Shown here in pieces: positions 56,705 to 64,000 of a stretch of 64,000 bases of DNA (position 1 is the first letter of the stretch; each line of letters starts with the position of its first letter). The position numbers and the translations under genes were made by a program. The stretch lies in the NCBI RefSeq assembly GCF_014218805.1, contig NZ_JACJUV010000008.1, forward strand, positions 558,001 through 622,000. Reading direction: 5' to 3'. This stretch comes from Teredinibacter franksiae (GTDB lineage Bacteria > Pseudomonadota > Gammaproteobacteria > Pseudomonadales > Cellvibrionaceae). The notes under the pieces were generated by a model. That model saw only the letters and a list, made by a program, of their open reading frames with translations. It was not told where the DNA came from and did no database searches.

Positions 56705-57796
56705 CTAACCCGTATTTAAATAAAGTGCTTGCGAACACGCCACACCCTTGCCGCAATTACGCTCAAACATCTGCGCATAATCGGCCATGCGCGCCACCGA
56801 ACCAGCACTGGAACCGTAACGGCGACCAAAGTTTTGAACGTGGTCGATCCATTTATTTGGATTAATACCCAACCTCGACACAATAGCCGGAAGTTCGCTG
56901 GCAATAGCCCCGCGTTTATCGTCTCGCAGAATACGGCCGGTGGTATCCACCAACTCAAAATAATCTTCACGGGTAAAGGGTAAGGCATGGTGAGTATCGG
57001 TATGGGAGGAACCATCAAAGGGCATTAACGGCGCCTCGGGTAAGGCATCCAAACCCATTTCAGCTTTAATTTCACGCTGCTTTTGAATACGAGCATTCAA
57101 TTTCTGCTCGTCTTTAGATTTGGTATTTTTGTATTTTACGTAATCGAATAAACGCTGCTGTATGGAGGTGAAATCACTCTCCATAAGATCTGTTTCCATC
57201 GCCGCCCGAATGGGGTTGAGGTCGACATAGGTCATGCAGCTTAGTAGTGCGGCCTCATCCAATAGGGCCTGACTTTTAAAACGCCCCTCCCAAAACCGGC
57301 CTTTACAGTTTTCTTCCTCGTTGGCCATACGGGCTATGGTTTCATTAACGCCGCGCATCAGCGTGCCCTTTGGGTAAAACCAGCTGATATCGTATAAGCG
57401 TTTACGCCACTTCTCAATAATCTCATCCACCACCGCTTGCGTAGCCACATCTATAGCCTCCGGGTTCCCCAGCCAACGATCAACCAGCATATGGCCGCTA
57501 TACAACTGCATCCAGCGCTCGGCCACTTCTTTATTACTCCATGCCTGCGCCCTAGCCTTATCCGCATGCAGCACCACATGGTAATGATTACTCATTACCG
57601 CATAAGCGCACACATCTACCGCATACACATACGACAAAAAACGCAAGCGAGATACGATCCACTGCTTACGGTGATCGTAATTCTCACCCGTCGAATGATC
57701 TTCACCACACAAATATGCACGCCGAACACAGCGTACATAACAATGGTAAAACGGCGTTGAATCCAGAGAAATTAATGTTTCGCGGCTTTGGGTCAT
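56705..57796 (-). CDS. RAYT-type Y1 (HUH) transposase, intact copy 2
   Basis: The 363-residue protein has the Y1 transposase core: STPFYHCYVRCVRRAYLCG, the HUH motif NHYHVVLH (H71, H73), and KGRFWEGRFKSQALLDEAA with YVDLNPIRAAM. The long C-terminal part is typical of this RAYT subfamily. It is the intact partner of the disrupted copy at 1761-2826 and has the same orientation. RAYTs act on REP hairpins in known cases. An IS30-type element begins 27 bases beyond its start codon. Confidence 0.88.
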   Translation of the reverse strand: MTQSRETLISLDSTPFYHCYVRCVRRAYLCGEDHSTGENYDHRKQWIVSRLRFLSYVYAVDVCAYAVMSNHYHVVLHADKARAQAWSNKEVAERWMQLYSGHMLVDRWLGNPEAIDVATQAVVDEIIEKWRKRLYDISWFYPKGTLMRGVNETIARMANEEENCKGRFWEGRFKSQALLDEAALLSCMTYVDLNPIRAAMETDLMESDFTSIQQRLFDYVKYKNTKSKDEQKLNARIQKQREIKAEMGLDALPEAPLMPFDGSSHTDTHHALPFTREDYFELVDTTGRILRDDKRGAIASELPAIVSRLGINPNKWIDHVQNFGRRYGSSAGSVARMADYAQMFERNCGKGVACSQALYLNTG

Positions 57797-57822
57797 GGTT
57801 GCATAAATTACAAGAGGCCTTA

Positions 57823-59127
57823 TTCAAATTCGAAGTGCACCACCTAAACTCTAAGTATCTGATAACTGGAGATAAATATGGGACTTCTTTATTCACATTT
57901 GTCACTTCACGAACGGCAATTAATGTTTAATTGGCATCACTACCACAGCATACCCATTCGAGAGATTGCTCGCAGACTCGGTCGTTCTCACTCTACAATT
58001 TCACGAGAACTGAAACGCAATATCTCAAGCTACTATGTACCAACCTGGTACCCACACCTTGCCCAATCGATGTATGAGCGGAAAATGAGGGTTAGAGCGC
58101 AACGGGAAAACCTGAAAAGTAGCAACATTCAAGTCTACGTCATTGAAAAACTCAAGATAGGATGGACACCAGAGCTAATCTCAGGCCGTTTAAAGCACCA
58201 TGAAACTCTACCCTATGTTTGCCATGAAACAATCTACCAATACATTTACAAAGAAGCACCTGAACTAATTTCCTGTTTGGCACGAAAACACAAATAACGT
58301 AAAAAGAAATATCCTGCTAGAAAATACAAGCAAGCAATCAACAACAAAACATCCATCCTAGAGCGCCCCGAAATAATCAATGACCGACTTGAATTTGGTC
58401 ACTGGGAAAGTGACTCCATCATCTCTGCAGGTCAAAAACCTGGCTGTAACGTTGTTATTGAGCGCTGTACTCGCATGGTTCATATCACTAAGTTGAATGC
58501 AAAAACGGCAGAAGAAACGGAAAAGGCCCTTGTAAACAAGCTTATTCACCACCCATGCGATTTCGTAAAATCCATTACTTATGACAACGGAACCGAAAAC
58601 TCTAACCACTTAAAAACTAATGATCAGCTAAAATGCGACTCGTTTTTTTGTCAGGCTTACCACTCATGGGAAAAAGGTGCTGTCGAACAAGTGAATGGCT
58701 TAATTCGTCGTTTCTTACCCAAAAAGACCGATATCACTCAAATTTCAGATAAGAAAATATTAGAGATTGAACATATTCTAAACTCTCGCCCAAGAAAATG
58801 CCTTAATTACCGAACACCACTCGAAGTATACGAACAGTATCGCAAAGATCTTCCAATAAGCTCAGCCTAGAATGAAAAAGGCCGACTAGAAATTAATTTC
58901 TGTCGGCCTCAACTTGTCACGGCCATCGGCTCCTCAGCCTGTACCGCTAATTTAGCGTAGTACAGCAGGATTAACTTGTCCAAAAATACCTGCGGGGTTT
59001 GGGGCGGCAAGCCCCAAGAGCTAAAACACAAAACAACTATCTCTTAGTGTCGATTGGTATAAGCAAACCATTGATCCAGAAACTAAAAAGTAGTTAACTT
59101 GTGCTGCCGGTGCACTTTAATCTTGAA
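57823..59127. mobile_element. IS30-type element (boundaries tentative)
   Basis: Candidate ends: TTCAAATTCGAAGTGCACC at 57823 and, as inverted repeat, TTCAAGATTAAAGTGCACC ending at 59127; they share AAGTGCACC and TTCAA. The interval holds one IS30-type transposase gene with a nonsense codon and about 250 bases of non-coding DNA with a long palindrome. No target duplication was established. Confidence 0.45.
57878..58870 (+). pseudogene. IS30 family transposase, interrupted by a nonsense codon
   Basis: The first half (MGLLYSHLSLHERQLM..., IREIARRLGRSHSTISREL, WTPELISGRLKHHE) is the IS30 helix-turn-helix region. The second half (FGHWESDSIISAG, ITYDNGTENSN, CQAYHSWEKGAVEQVNGLIR) holds the DDE catalytic core. 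They are in the same frame, separated only by TAA at 58295-58297 (RKHK*RKKK). A single substitution therefore inactivated a gene of about 330 codons. Confidence 0.9.
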
Positions 59128-59378
59128 GCTGGCGAGGCCGGAAGACTTGTCAAGTTATTGGATGTCCTTTTATTGTTTCTGGGACGCAAATAATTGCACG
59201 TCTGCCAACCCATTCCCCGAATGTGGTGCCGAAGCGCCCAGCCCACCGAAAGGGCAGCCAGCTCAAAAATCGTATAAGGATTTCAACACCAGTTGGCCAT
59301 TGAATTCATGGAGTGTGACTGAAAATTCCAATGGCTATCAAACGGCTTATCTACGGTTACTGTCTAAATTTGTTAATT
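58871..59378. other. Non-coding tail of the IS30 region
   Basis: Contains the palindrome GGCCGAC...GTCGGCC (58877-58908), probably a terminator-like structure, and an open but unrecognised frame (59099-59380). I support no gene in it. Confidence 0.4.
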
Positions 59379-59504
59379 AGCCGCTAAAAAACGAAACGGA
59401 CGCGAATAGTATCACCGAGGTTATCCGTCACGCCATTACCATCTACAATCACCTGCTCTTTGAACGCAGAGACGATAACGCCGATATTCTGTTGCGGCTA
59501 TAAA
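59379..59504 (+). pseudogene. Ribbon-helix-helix-like C-terminal fragment
   Basis: A 40-codon frame without a start reads ITEVIRHAITIYNHLLFE then RRDDNADILLRL. The first part resembles the second helix of ribbon-helix-helix antitoxin-like proteins. It is probably the tail of a lost gene. Low confidence. Confidence 0.3.
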
Positions 59505-59634
59505 GCCGCAAAAGTAAAAAAAGTCGCCTTCACTTAAATTATGAGGGCCCAGGCAACACCAAGGAACAATCCTATTTCGGGGCCAATAGCATGGGAAGTG
59601 TTTAGGCCGTGACCACAGTCGCTTGCTTACATTT

Positions 59635-60027
59635 TCACTCTTCATAGCCTGGATATTGTTCTGGATTAACGCCAGTTGATTTAATAATTCTTGGATACTT
59701 CACTTTAGCTTCTGCGGCTAGCCGTTTCCTTGATTTTTTTATTTGAAAGAGCCAGCAATCTCCAAAATCGAACAGGTAATATAATTTCAATCCAGTAATG
59801 GGGTATATTTCGTTGAGTTTCACATTTTCCGGAATAGCACCGGACTTATTCCTCGGATTCTTTCCAAGATAAAATTCATGCAAGTGATCATCATCAAAGG
59901 CCACTATCTCTTGAATATAGTTATGCAATTGACTAAGAGTAAAGCACTCTGTTACTTCTATTATCCTAACCCAAGGAACATCCTCTTCACTATATGGAAA
60001 TGAAACTTCTAAGGTAAATATCTCCAT
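59635..60027 (-). CDS. Plasmid pRiA4b ORF-3-like protein (cassette gene)
   Basis: The 130-residue protein shows the PF07929-like pattern: FTLSQLHNYIQEIVAFDDDHLHEFYLG and LYYLFDFGDCWLFQIKK. Function of the family is unknown. The start at 60027 (MEIFTLEVSF) has AGAGAGGA 6 bases upstream; the frame is open 10 codons further. It follows directly after an attC-like site, as expected for an integron cassette. Confidence 0.75.
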   Translation of the reverse strand: MEIFTLEVSFPYSEEDVPWVRIIEVTECFTLSQLHNYIQEIVAFDDDHLHEFYLGKNPRNKSGAIPENVKLNEIYPITGLKLYYLFDFGDCWLFQIKKSRKRLAAEAKVKYPRIIKSTGVNPEQYPGYEE

Positions 60028-60052
60028 GAATTCCTCTCTATACTGATTGGGG

Positions 60053-60175
60053 TGCAAACGCCCGCTTCAGCCGCAGCTGGTATGGAGCTTTTTTGTGTTA
60101 TTGCTTGAGCGATAGCGATTAACACAAAATAGCGTAGCATTATTTATCTTAGTTAGGATGTGGTGCCCGTTAAAT
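60053..60175 (-). repeat. attC-like site E (weak)
   Basis: Between two minus-strand cassette genes. It contains the central hairpin TTTTGTGTTA...TAACACAAAA, a candidate R'' box ATTTAAC (60169-60175) and a candidate R' region (GCGGGCGTTTGCA). The outer arms pair poorly, so this is a degenerate or misdrawn site. Confidence 0.4.
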
Positions 60176-60220
60176 CGGGGGAAGTTCAAGGTTAGATTTA
60201 CTGGCTTTGTATGGCAACTA

Positions 60221-60619
60221 CTATGGCATTAGGATACATTGAGCAGTTGTCTCAATGGGCATTGAATCTTGATCTATACCATACCTCAAAATCAGCGTGG
60301 AACACTCGGAACTTTGCCACAGCTTGCAGTAATTTAAAGAGAAATGGCAAGACTCGTTTATGCACCCGAAATTTACTTGATCCCACTTACTTCGTATATT
60401 TTCAGAAAATATCATTGAGGCAACATGACCGATACTATTTTCAACATAACTTTCGCAACTCCAATTTTCGTCTGATATATTGAGACTGGCGCTTTCCATT
60501 AGTTTTACTAAATGCCTATTCGGTAAGTCCGCACTTCCAAAAGATCGATACAAGAGCGCTGTGAACACTAGGCTTGCAACAACTAATCCAGCTAGAAAAC
60601 CAAAAAACAACTTTACCAT
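60221..60619 (-). CDS. Hypothetical membrane-anchored protein (cassette gene)
   Basis: The 132-residue protein starts MVKLFFGFLAGLVVASLVF, an N-terminal membrane helix, and continues with a Cys-containing soluble domain (ENWSCESYVENS, GCINESCHF, CKLWQSSECS). The start at 60619 is preferred because GGAAG precedes it and an attC-like end lies just upstream; the frame is open to 60790 through that site. No family recognised. Confidence 0.6.
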   Translation of the reverse strand: MVKLFFGFLAGLVVASLVFTALLYRSFGSADLPNRHLVKLMESASLNISDENWSCESYVENSIGHVASMIFSENIRSKWDQVNFGCINESCHFSLNYCKLWQSSECSTLILRYGIDQDSMPIETTAQCILMP

Positions 60620-60640
60620 TGATACTTCCGATAAATTATT

Positions 60641-60694
60641 TCCTAACGCCCTGCAGCAGCGGCCGAAGTGTAGGCCATACTGGCTGAGTTTGTC
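60641..60694 (-). repeat. attC-like site D (short)
   Basis: Minus strand: R''-like GACAAAC, L''-like TCAGCCAG, a central GGCC-TACACTTC-GGCC hairpin, then GCTGCTGCAGGGCGTTAGGA. The last part is the same as in site C (CTGCTGCAGGGCGTTAG). Its position directly before a cassette gene supports the assignment. Confidence 0.55.
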
Positions 60695-60790
60695 TTGAAT
60701 ATTGTAAAGAACTTTTTCAAAATCATCCCACGGACCATTCTCAACAAGAACAAGCCGCCACGGGTTTTTTGCTACAAAGTCTATATTCAC
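60644..60790 (-). pseudogene. Truncated cassette gene reading into attC
   Basis: From a GTG at 60790, directly after site C, an open frame encodes NIDFVAKNPWRLVLVENGPW then DDFEKVLYNIQDK. It has no stop before it runs into site D and onwards in frame into the next cassette gene. It looks like the 5' part of a gene whose 3' end was replaced at the attC junction. It recalls small immunity-like proteins (NPWRLVLVENGPW), but I cannot name the family. Confidence 0.5.
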
Positions 60791-60803
60791 TCTATTCTTA
60801 CGA

Positions 60804-60915
60804 AGCTAACGCCCTGCAGCAGCAGGCTGGAGTACAGGAGTTTTTTTCGGTAGCGTAGCGTTTTACAGAAAAAACCAGCTCCGGAACGGAAGTCCGCCAG
60901 CTGAGATGGTTATGT
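60804..60915 (-). repeat. attC site C
   Basis: Minus strand: ACATAAC (R''), L'' CTCAGCTGGC, a central hairpin GGTTTTTTCTGT...CGAAAAAAACTCC around ACGCTACGCTACC, then CCAGCCTGCTGCTGCAGGGC and GTTAGCT (R'). The layout and the conserved central segment match integron attC sites. Confidence 0.75.
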
Positions 60916-60943
60916 TTGACCACGACCTCCGGAACTACTCGAA

Positions 60944-61219
60944 TTACTGATCCAACTTTGCGCACGATACATTTGTTCCATTTCCTCCAGAGCGCGCGTT
61001 ACACACATAGTCAACTCCTTTGCAGGAGGCAGTCCAAGTTTCCGTATACCCATCTGTTTTTTCAACAACCTCTATATCTTCCGGCAAACAACCAATTTCA
61101 CCTGACGCGTAGTTTTTCCACCTATGCTCTTTATGCTCTAGGTTCATCTTTTTCAACGATTCCACCGAACATCCGTATAGACATATGGCAGCTAACAATA
61201 TTGACATCTTTTTATTCAT
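60944..61219 (-). CDS. Small hypothetical lipoprotein (cassette gene)
   Basis: The 91-residue protein has a short lipoprotein signal (MNKKMSILLAAICLYGC, Cys17) and a soluble domain with two further Cys pairs (EIGCLPEDIE, WTASCKGVDYVCN). AAGGGAATAATGAT provides the ribosome site. It lies between attC sites B and C with the expected orientation. Function unknown. Confidence 0.7.
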   Translation of the reverse strand: MNKKMSILLAAICLYGCSVESLKKMNLEHKEHRWKNYASGEIGCLPEDIEVVEKTDGYTETWTASCKGVDYVCNARSGGNGTNVSCAKLDQ

Positions 61220-61260
61220 ATCATTATTCCCTTGATTGCTATTTGTAACTTAATGAAAGA

Positions 61261-61362
61261 ACATAACGCTCCGTTCAGCCGAATTTTTGAAGGAGCCCGT
61301 TTGTGCTATTAAGCACAAAAAGGAGCGACGCAAAAAATATCGGCTGGAACGGCTTGTTGAAC
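61261..61362 (-). repeat. attC site B
   Basis: Minus strand: GTTCAAC (R'', fits RYYYAAC), then CCGTTCCAGCCGA pairing with TCGGCTGAACGG except for one extra C, which is the unpaired-base feature used by IntI for strand choice. A central hairpin TTTGTGCTTAATAGCACAAA follows and R' is GTTATGT. This is the clearest attC in the window. Confidence 0.85.
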
Positions 61363-61455
61363 AAAGCCGCTACGCGGCAAGAACCCCCATTGTAATCAAA
61401 ACTTTCCTTAGGCGCCTCAACTTCTGATGTGCTGTTTTTTAAAGAGGAAAGTACC

Positions 61456-61638
61456 ATGAATTCGCAAGAAAAACGTAAATTCAAAACTAAATACGACAAA
61501 TTCGAACAACTCCAACAACGCTTTCGGACACCCACACTAACACTTGAACCCCGCCGCAAACCACTGTACATTACAACAGCAAAAATAAACTCAAAGAACG
61601 AGCCGTGCCCCGCCCAAGGAAGCAACAAATATCCCTAG
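61456..61638 (+). CDS. Small hypothetical protein upstream of RAYT copy 3
   Basis: A 60-codon frame with a good AGAGGAAAG ribosome site encodes a Lys/Arg-rich peptide (MNSQEKRKFKTKYDKFEQLQ). It overlaps the start of the RAYT remnant. I do not recognise it. Confidence 0.4.
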   Translation: MNSQEKRKFKTKYDKFEQLQQRFRTPTLTLEPRRKPLYITTAKINSKNEPCPAQGSNKYP

Positions 61639-62669
61639 AAGCCACACCCTACTACCACTCGGCTTTGGCATCCTGCGTCGCTCTGCGTCCTGCAGTCGTG
61701 TACCTCTCGCTGTGTACGCAGAGCCTTTCTCTGTGGCCTTGATGCGCTAACAGGCAAAGATGACGAATACCGCCGTCAATGGGTTGAAGACCGTATTCTA
61801 TTTGTGGGGGAGGTTTTCTGCATTGACGTGTGTGCCTATGCGGTAATGAGCAACCACCACCATGGGTGCTACACATCAATATGGCTGAAGCCCAAAGCCT
61901 AAGGGACCTAGAAGTATGCGAACGCTGGCACAAGCTTTACAAAGGCACCCTCTTAACTCAGAAATTTTTAAAGGGTGAACTAGTCGACGAAGCCTAGGTG
62001 CTCGCCGTCAAGGAAAAGCTCGACCAATGGCGCCTTGAATTAGCCAATATCAGCCGCTGGATGTGGGCCTTAAACGAGCCCATTGCCCGTATGGCAAACG
62101 CCGAAGATCAATGTACAGGGCGCTTCTGGGCAGGTTTTTGCTCCTGCAAAACCTGCATTTCCAACATCCATGTTGGTCAGCGCCGGTTTAAATCACAAGC
62201 GTTGCTCGATGAAAAAGCCTTAGCCGCCTGTATGGCCTATGTGGATTTAAACCCCATTCGAGCCAAAATGGCAAAAACCCCAGAAAGCTCTGACCACACC
62301 TCAATAAAACGCCGTATTGATACCCTAGAAACAGATAACCCATAACCGTTAAAGCTCCCCGAATTTGTGGGTAACCCAAGAGAACCCATGCCCCAGGGCC
62401 TACCCTTTCATCTACAAGATTACGTGCAGCTTGTAGATATTACCGGCAGGGCTATTCGTGAAGACAAACGTGGCTTTATCGACAACAACTTACCTCCTAT
62501 TCTTGAGCGCCTCAATATCTCCAGCCGCGAATGGCTTGTACTGACCACCCAGTTTGAATCCAAATTCAAAAGTTTGGTTGGCTGTAAGGAGAAGCTTATG
62601 CTTGCAACAAAGGCATTAGGGCTGCAAAGAAGGCCGGCTTACGCCAATTGTGAAGCGATACTCCACTAA
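61605..62669 (+). pseudogene. RAYT-type transposase, degenerate copy 3
   Basis: A divergent RAYT relative can be traced through several frames: [17 protein letters not shown] (from GTG 61605), [84 protein letters not shown], and FHLQDYVQLVDITGRAIRED to the end. Lesions: an insert of about 37 bases near 61656-61692, a frameshift near 61860, a TAG after VDEA, an insertion of about 50 bases of hairpin repeat near 62134-62182, and a TAA after TDNP. It lies inside the cassette array on the strand opposite the cassettes. Confidence 0.85.
62130..62182. repeat. Hairpin-repeat insertion inside RAYT copy 3
   Basis: An insertion of about 50 bases splits GRFW and RFKSQA. It carries a GCAGGTTTT...AAAACCTGC hairpin and CCAACATCCATGTTGG (62161-62176). 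Read on the other strand it matches the unit at 22629-22677, with stems that differ in a compensating way. Confidence 0.8.
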
Positions 62670-62840
62670 CACTCCCAACCGATATTAAGCCCCGCCTCAC
62701 TTTCTTCTTTAGAAAGAATTAGTCTCGTTCAAAACTTGGCGAAACAAAACATATCGCGCCAAAACAATACTCGTAGCCAACCGAGAACAAAAACAACGAA
62801 TTAACCGGAAACCCTCGAAACAAACTCGATCGCATTTTTC

Positions 62841-63590
62841 TTAGCGTGGCTGTCCAATATTCTCTGAATTCTCTATAGGGTCAAAGAACCAATATTTTTC
62901 ATTGCTGCCACTCAAACTCTTAACCTCTTTGATTAGTCTCGAATAGTACTTATTTAAAGTACCCACTTTCCAAGCGTTGATGTACGCCCTTCCTTTGAGG
63001 GACTGAACAAAAGGCTCGATCATGTCATCTTTACCTGCCCTTACCATCGACGCCTTGATTAGTGCCATCAAGTGGATGTGATTTTTAAATAATGCAGGAG
63101 AATCTGAAAACTCTTTGAGAATAGATGACTTACTATAATCGAACGACTCCACTAAATACTTGTGAGTAAATTCGTGCAATACCAAAGGAATATTGGCTGA
63201 TATAGGGGATCGCATATTCTTTATTCTACCCATATGGCTTCTTATACTTACTACTAACGGGCTACTTCTAGACCCGTAACCACACACAGAAGTGTAAACC
63301 GTCAACTCCCTTCGGGAGTACTCTCTACCAACAATGCTAATCAACGCCGAAAGTAACTCAGCGCCCTCTGTATCCCACTGCCCCTGCAATATGGGTGTGA
63401 GAGAGATTGCTTCTTTCATGACATCTTCACGCGTAGAGCCACGCGCAGTCAAATCGGTAGCTAACCTCTTGCATTTAGAATCTGAAACAATACCATACTC
63501 AAATACAAGCTTAGGAATTTCTACTTTAACCGCAGCCGCCTCGGTTGACACGAAAAATATTCCAAGCAACAAAAATGTATTCCGTGTCAT
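62841..63590 (-). CDS. Secreted HExxH-containing protein (cassette gene)
   Basis: The 249-residue protein has a signal peptide (MTRNTFLLLGIFFVSTEAAA) and a possible zinc-peptidase motif, LVLHEFTHKYLVESFDYSK (HEFTH). The rest is unrecognised. The start at 63590 has GGAG 9 bases upstream; earlier in-frame starts lie in the preceding attC. It may be a metalloprotease-like accessory protein; activity is inferred only from the motif. Confidence 0.6.
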   Translation of the reverse strand: MTRNTFLLLGIFFVSTEAAAVKVEIPKLVFEYGIVSDSKCKRLATDLTARGSTREDVMKEAISLTPILQGQWDTEGAELLSALISIVGREYSRRELTVYTSVCGYGSRSSPLVVSIRSHMGRIKNMRSPISANIPLVLHEFTHKYLVESFDYSKSSILKEFSDSPALFKNHIHLMALIKASMVRAGKDDMIEPFVQSLKGRAYINAWKVGTLNKYYSRLIKEVKSLSGSNEKYWFFDPIENSENIGQPR

Positions 63591-63622
63591 AAATATTTGC
63601 TCCAATCGACCTAACCGGTGAT

Positions 63623-63740
63623 TCATAACGCTCGGCTCACCTGCGGCCAAGCCGGAGTGGTTTTTGTGTTAAAGTGTAGCGAAGCGCAACCACAAAAACC
63701 GCTTAGGTTTGGACGGGTCTGGTTTACACACTTGTTATGT
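63623..63740 (-). repeat. attC site A
   Basis: Minus strand: ACATAAC (R''), a perfect central hairpin GGTTTTTGTG...CACAAAAACC around GCGCTTCGCTACACTTTAA, and GAGCGTTATGA (R'). The stop codon of the preceding cassette gene (63735-63737) lies inside R'', typical of integron cassettes. Confidence 0.8.
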
Positions 63741-63986
63741 GCCGCTCTTATTTGACATATATTTGTTTATTAACACTGCTAACCCAAATAAAATTATACT
63801 CACAAACAAATAAACGAAACCGAACTTTGTTGGATCCGAACCATCTGTTGATACTACTTTATAGAATTGATGGCCGCCACCTTCGGATTCCCCCCCTCCA
63901 AAACTTATCCCCTCCACTGGAAGGAAATCACTCCCGAAAGCCAACAGAGCTAGAACCATAAATATGGCCGCAATAATTTTAAGCAT
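63735..63986 (-). CDS. Small two-helix membrane protein (cassette gene)
   Basis: The 83-residue protein has two membrane helices (IIAAIFMVLALLAFGSDF and FGFVYLFVSIILFGLAVL) around a Gly/Glu-rich loop (ISFGGGESEGGGHQF). Function unknown. Its stop lies inside attC site A, which marks it as the cassette upstream of that site. It is complete, and the array seems to continue past the right edge. Confidence 0.65.
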   Translation of the reverse strand: MLKIIAAIFMVLALLAFGSDFLPVEGISFGGGESEGGGHQFYKVVSTDGSDPTKFGFVYLFVSIILFGLAVLINKYMSNKSGT

Positions 63987-64000
63987 TACGCTTAGTGCTC

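Noticed and set aside
59505..59634. A further attC site downstream of the pRiA4b-like gene
   Set aside because: GGCGTTATCG and GGCCTAAAC are suggestive, but I could not pair arms or find a central hairpin.
61275..61628. A 117-codon minus-strand frame covering attC site B
   Set aside because: It runs across the attC hairpin and antisense to a better frame; no ribosome site, unlikely composition.

Overview
The window looks like chromosome from a marine, polysaccharide-degrading gammaproteobacterium, probably close to Cellvibrionaceae (Teredinibacter/Saccharophagus-like). This is an inference from gene content: a csrA-lysC-alaS-recX-recA-pncC backbone, secreted arabinan/pectin enzymes with ricin-type and CBM35-like modules joined by Pro/Thr/Glu linkers, and an integron cassette array. 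No 16S or other decisive marker is present.

Layout. 1-3.0 kb: mgsA, tRNA-Arg(ACG) with its own promoter and terminator, and a broken REP-associated tyrosine transposase (RAYT). 3.0-8.9 kb: remnants of an Rhs toxin tip with a lipoprotein, two tandem GalR/LacI regulators with operator-like palindromes, and galTK. 9.0-12.3 kb: a PepSY-type membrane protein and a porin behind a Fur-box-like site, a DUF4440 protein and a 13-bp minisatellite. 12.4-15.0 kb: the AMMECR1/Memo/radical-SAM triad, with the Memo gene frameshifted by a 13-bp tandem duplication. 15.1-22.3 kb: a complete four-gene Wadjet (JetABCD/MksFEBG) plasmid-defence operon. 22.4-23.1 kb: a hairpin-repeat cluster next to tRNA-Ser(GCT). 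23.1-33.3 kb: the housekeeping block. 33.4-42.3 kb: CAZyme genes (a beta-helix/ricin protein and a GH43, each with a one-base frameshift; a tandem CE12 esterase behind a G4-forming repeat), a J-protein and recQ. 42.4-47.1 kb: a dead DUF4156 lipoprotein gene, a PLD-family lipoprotein and topB. 47.3-49.8 kb: a cleanly inserted IS66 element. 50.2-53.5 kb: a compact operon of a heme-oxygenase-like di-iron protein, a FeeM-like N-acyltransferase, a CapA-like metallophosphatase, a rubredoxin and a small membrane protein. It matches no pathway I recognise and is my main candidate for an undescribed system. 53.7-56.4 kb: a Rho paralogue without the N-terminal RNA-binding domain, a Zn-ribbon protein and an MtfA/SEC-C fusion. 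56.7-59.1 kb: the second RAYT copy and an IS30-type element with a nonsense codon. 59.6 kb to the right edge: an integron-type cassette array with three good and two weaker attC-like sites; all cassette genes are on the minus strand, so an integrase, if present, should lie beyond the right edge.

How it fits together: the Gal regulators, galTK, GH43, the beta-helix protein and the CE12 enzyme fit pectin/arabinogalactan use. Wadjet, the cassettes, the Rhs remnant and the insertion elements mark an accessory landscape. The window also carries many small disruptions (duplications, homopolymer slips, nonsense codons) in otherwise recognisable genes, pointing to ongoing gene decay or, for the two homopolymer cases, possible sequencing error.
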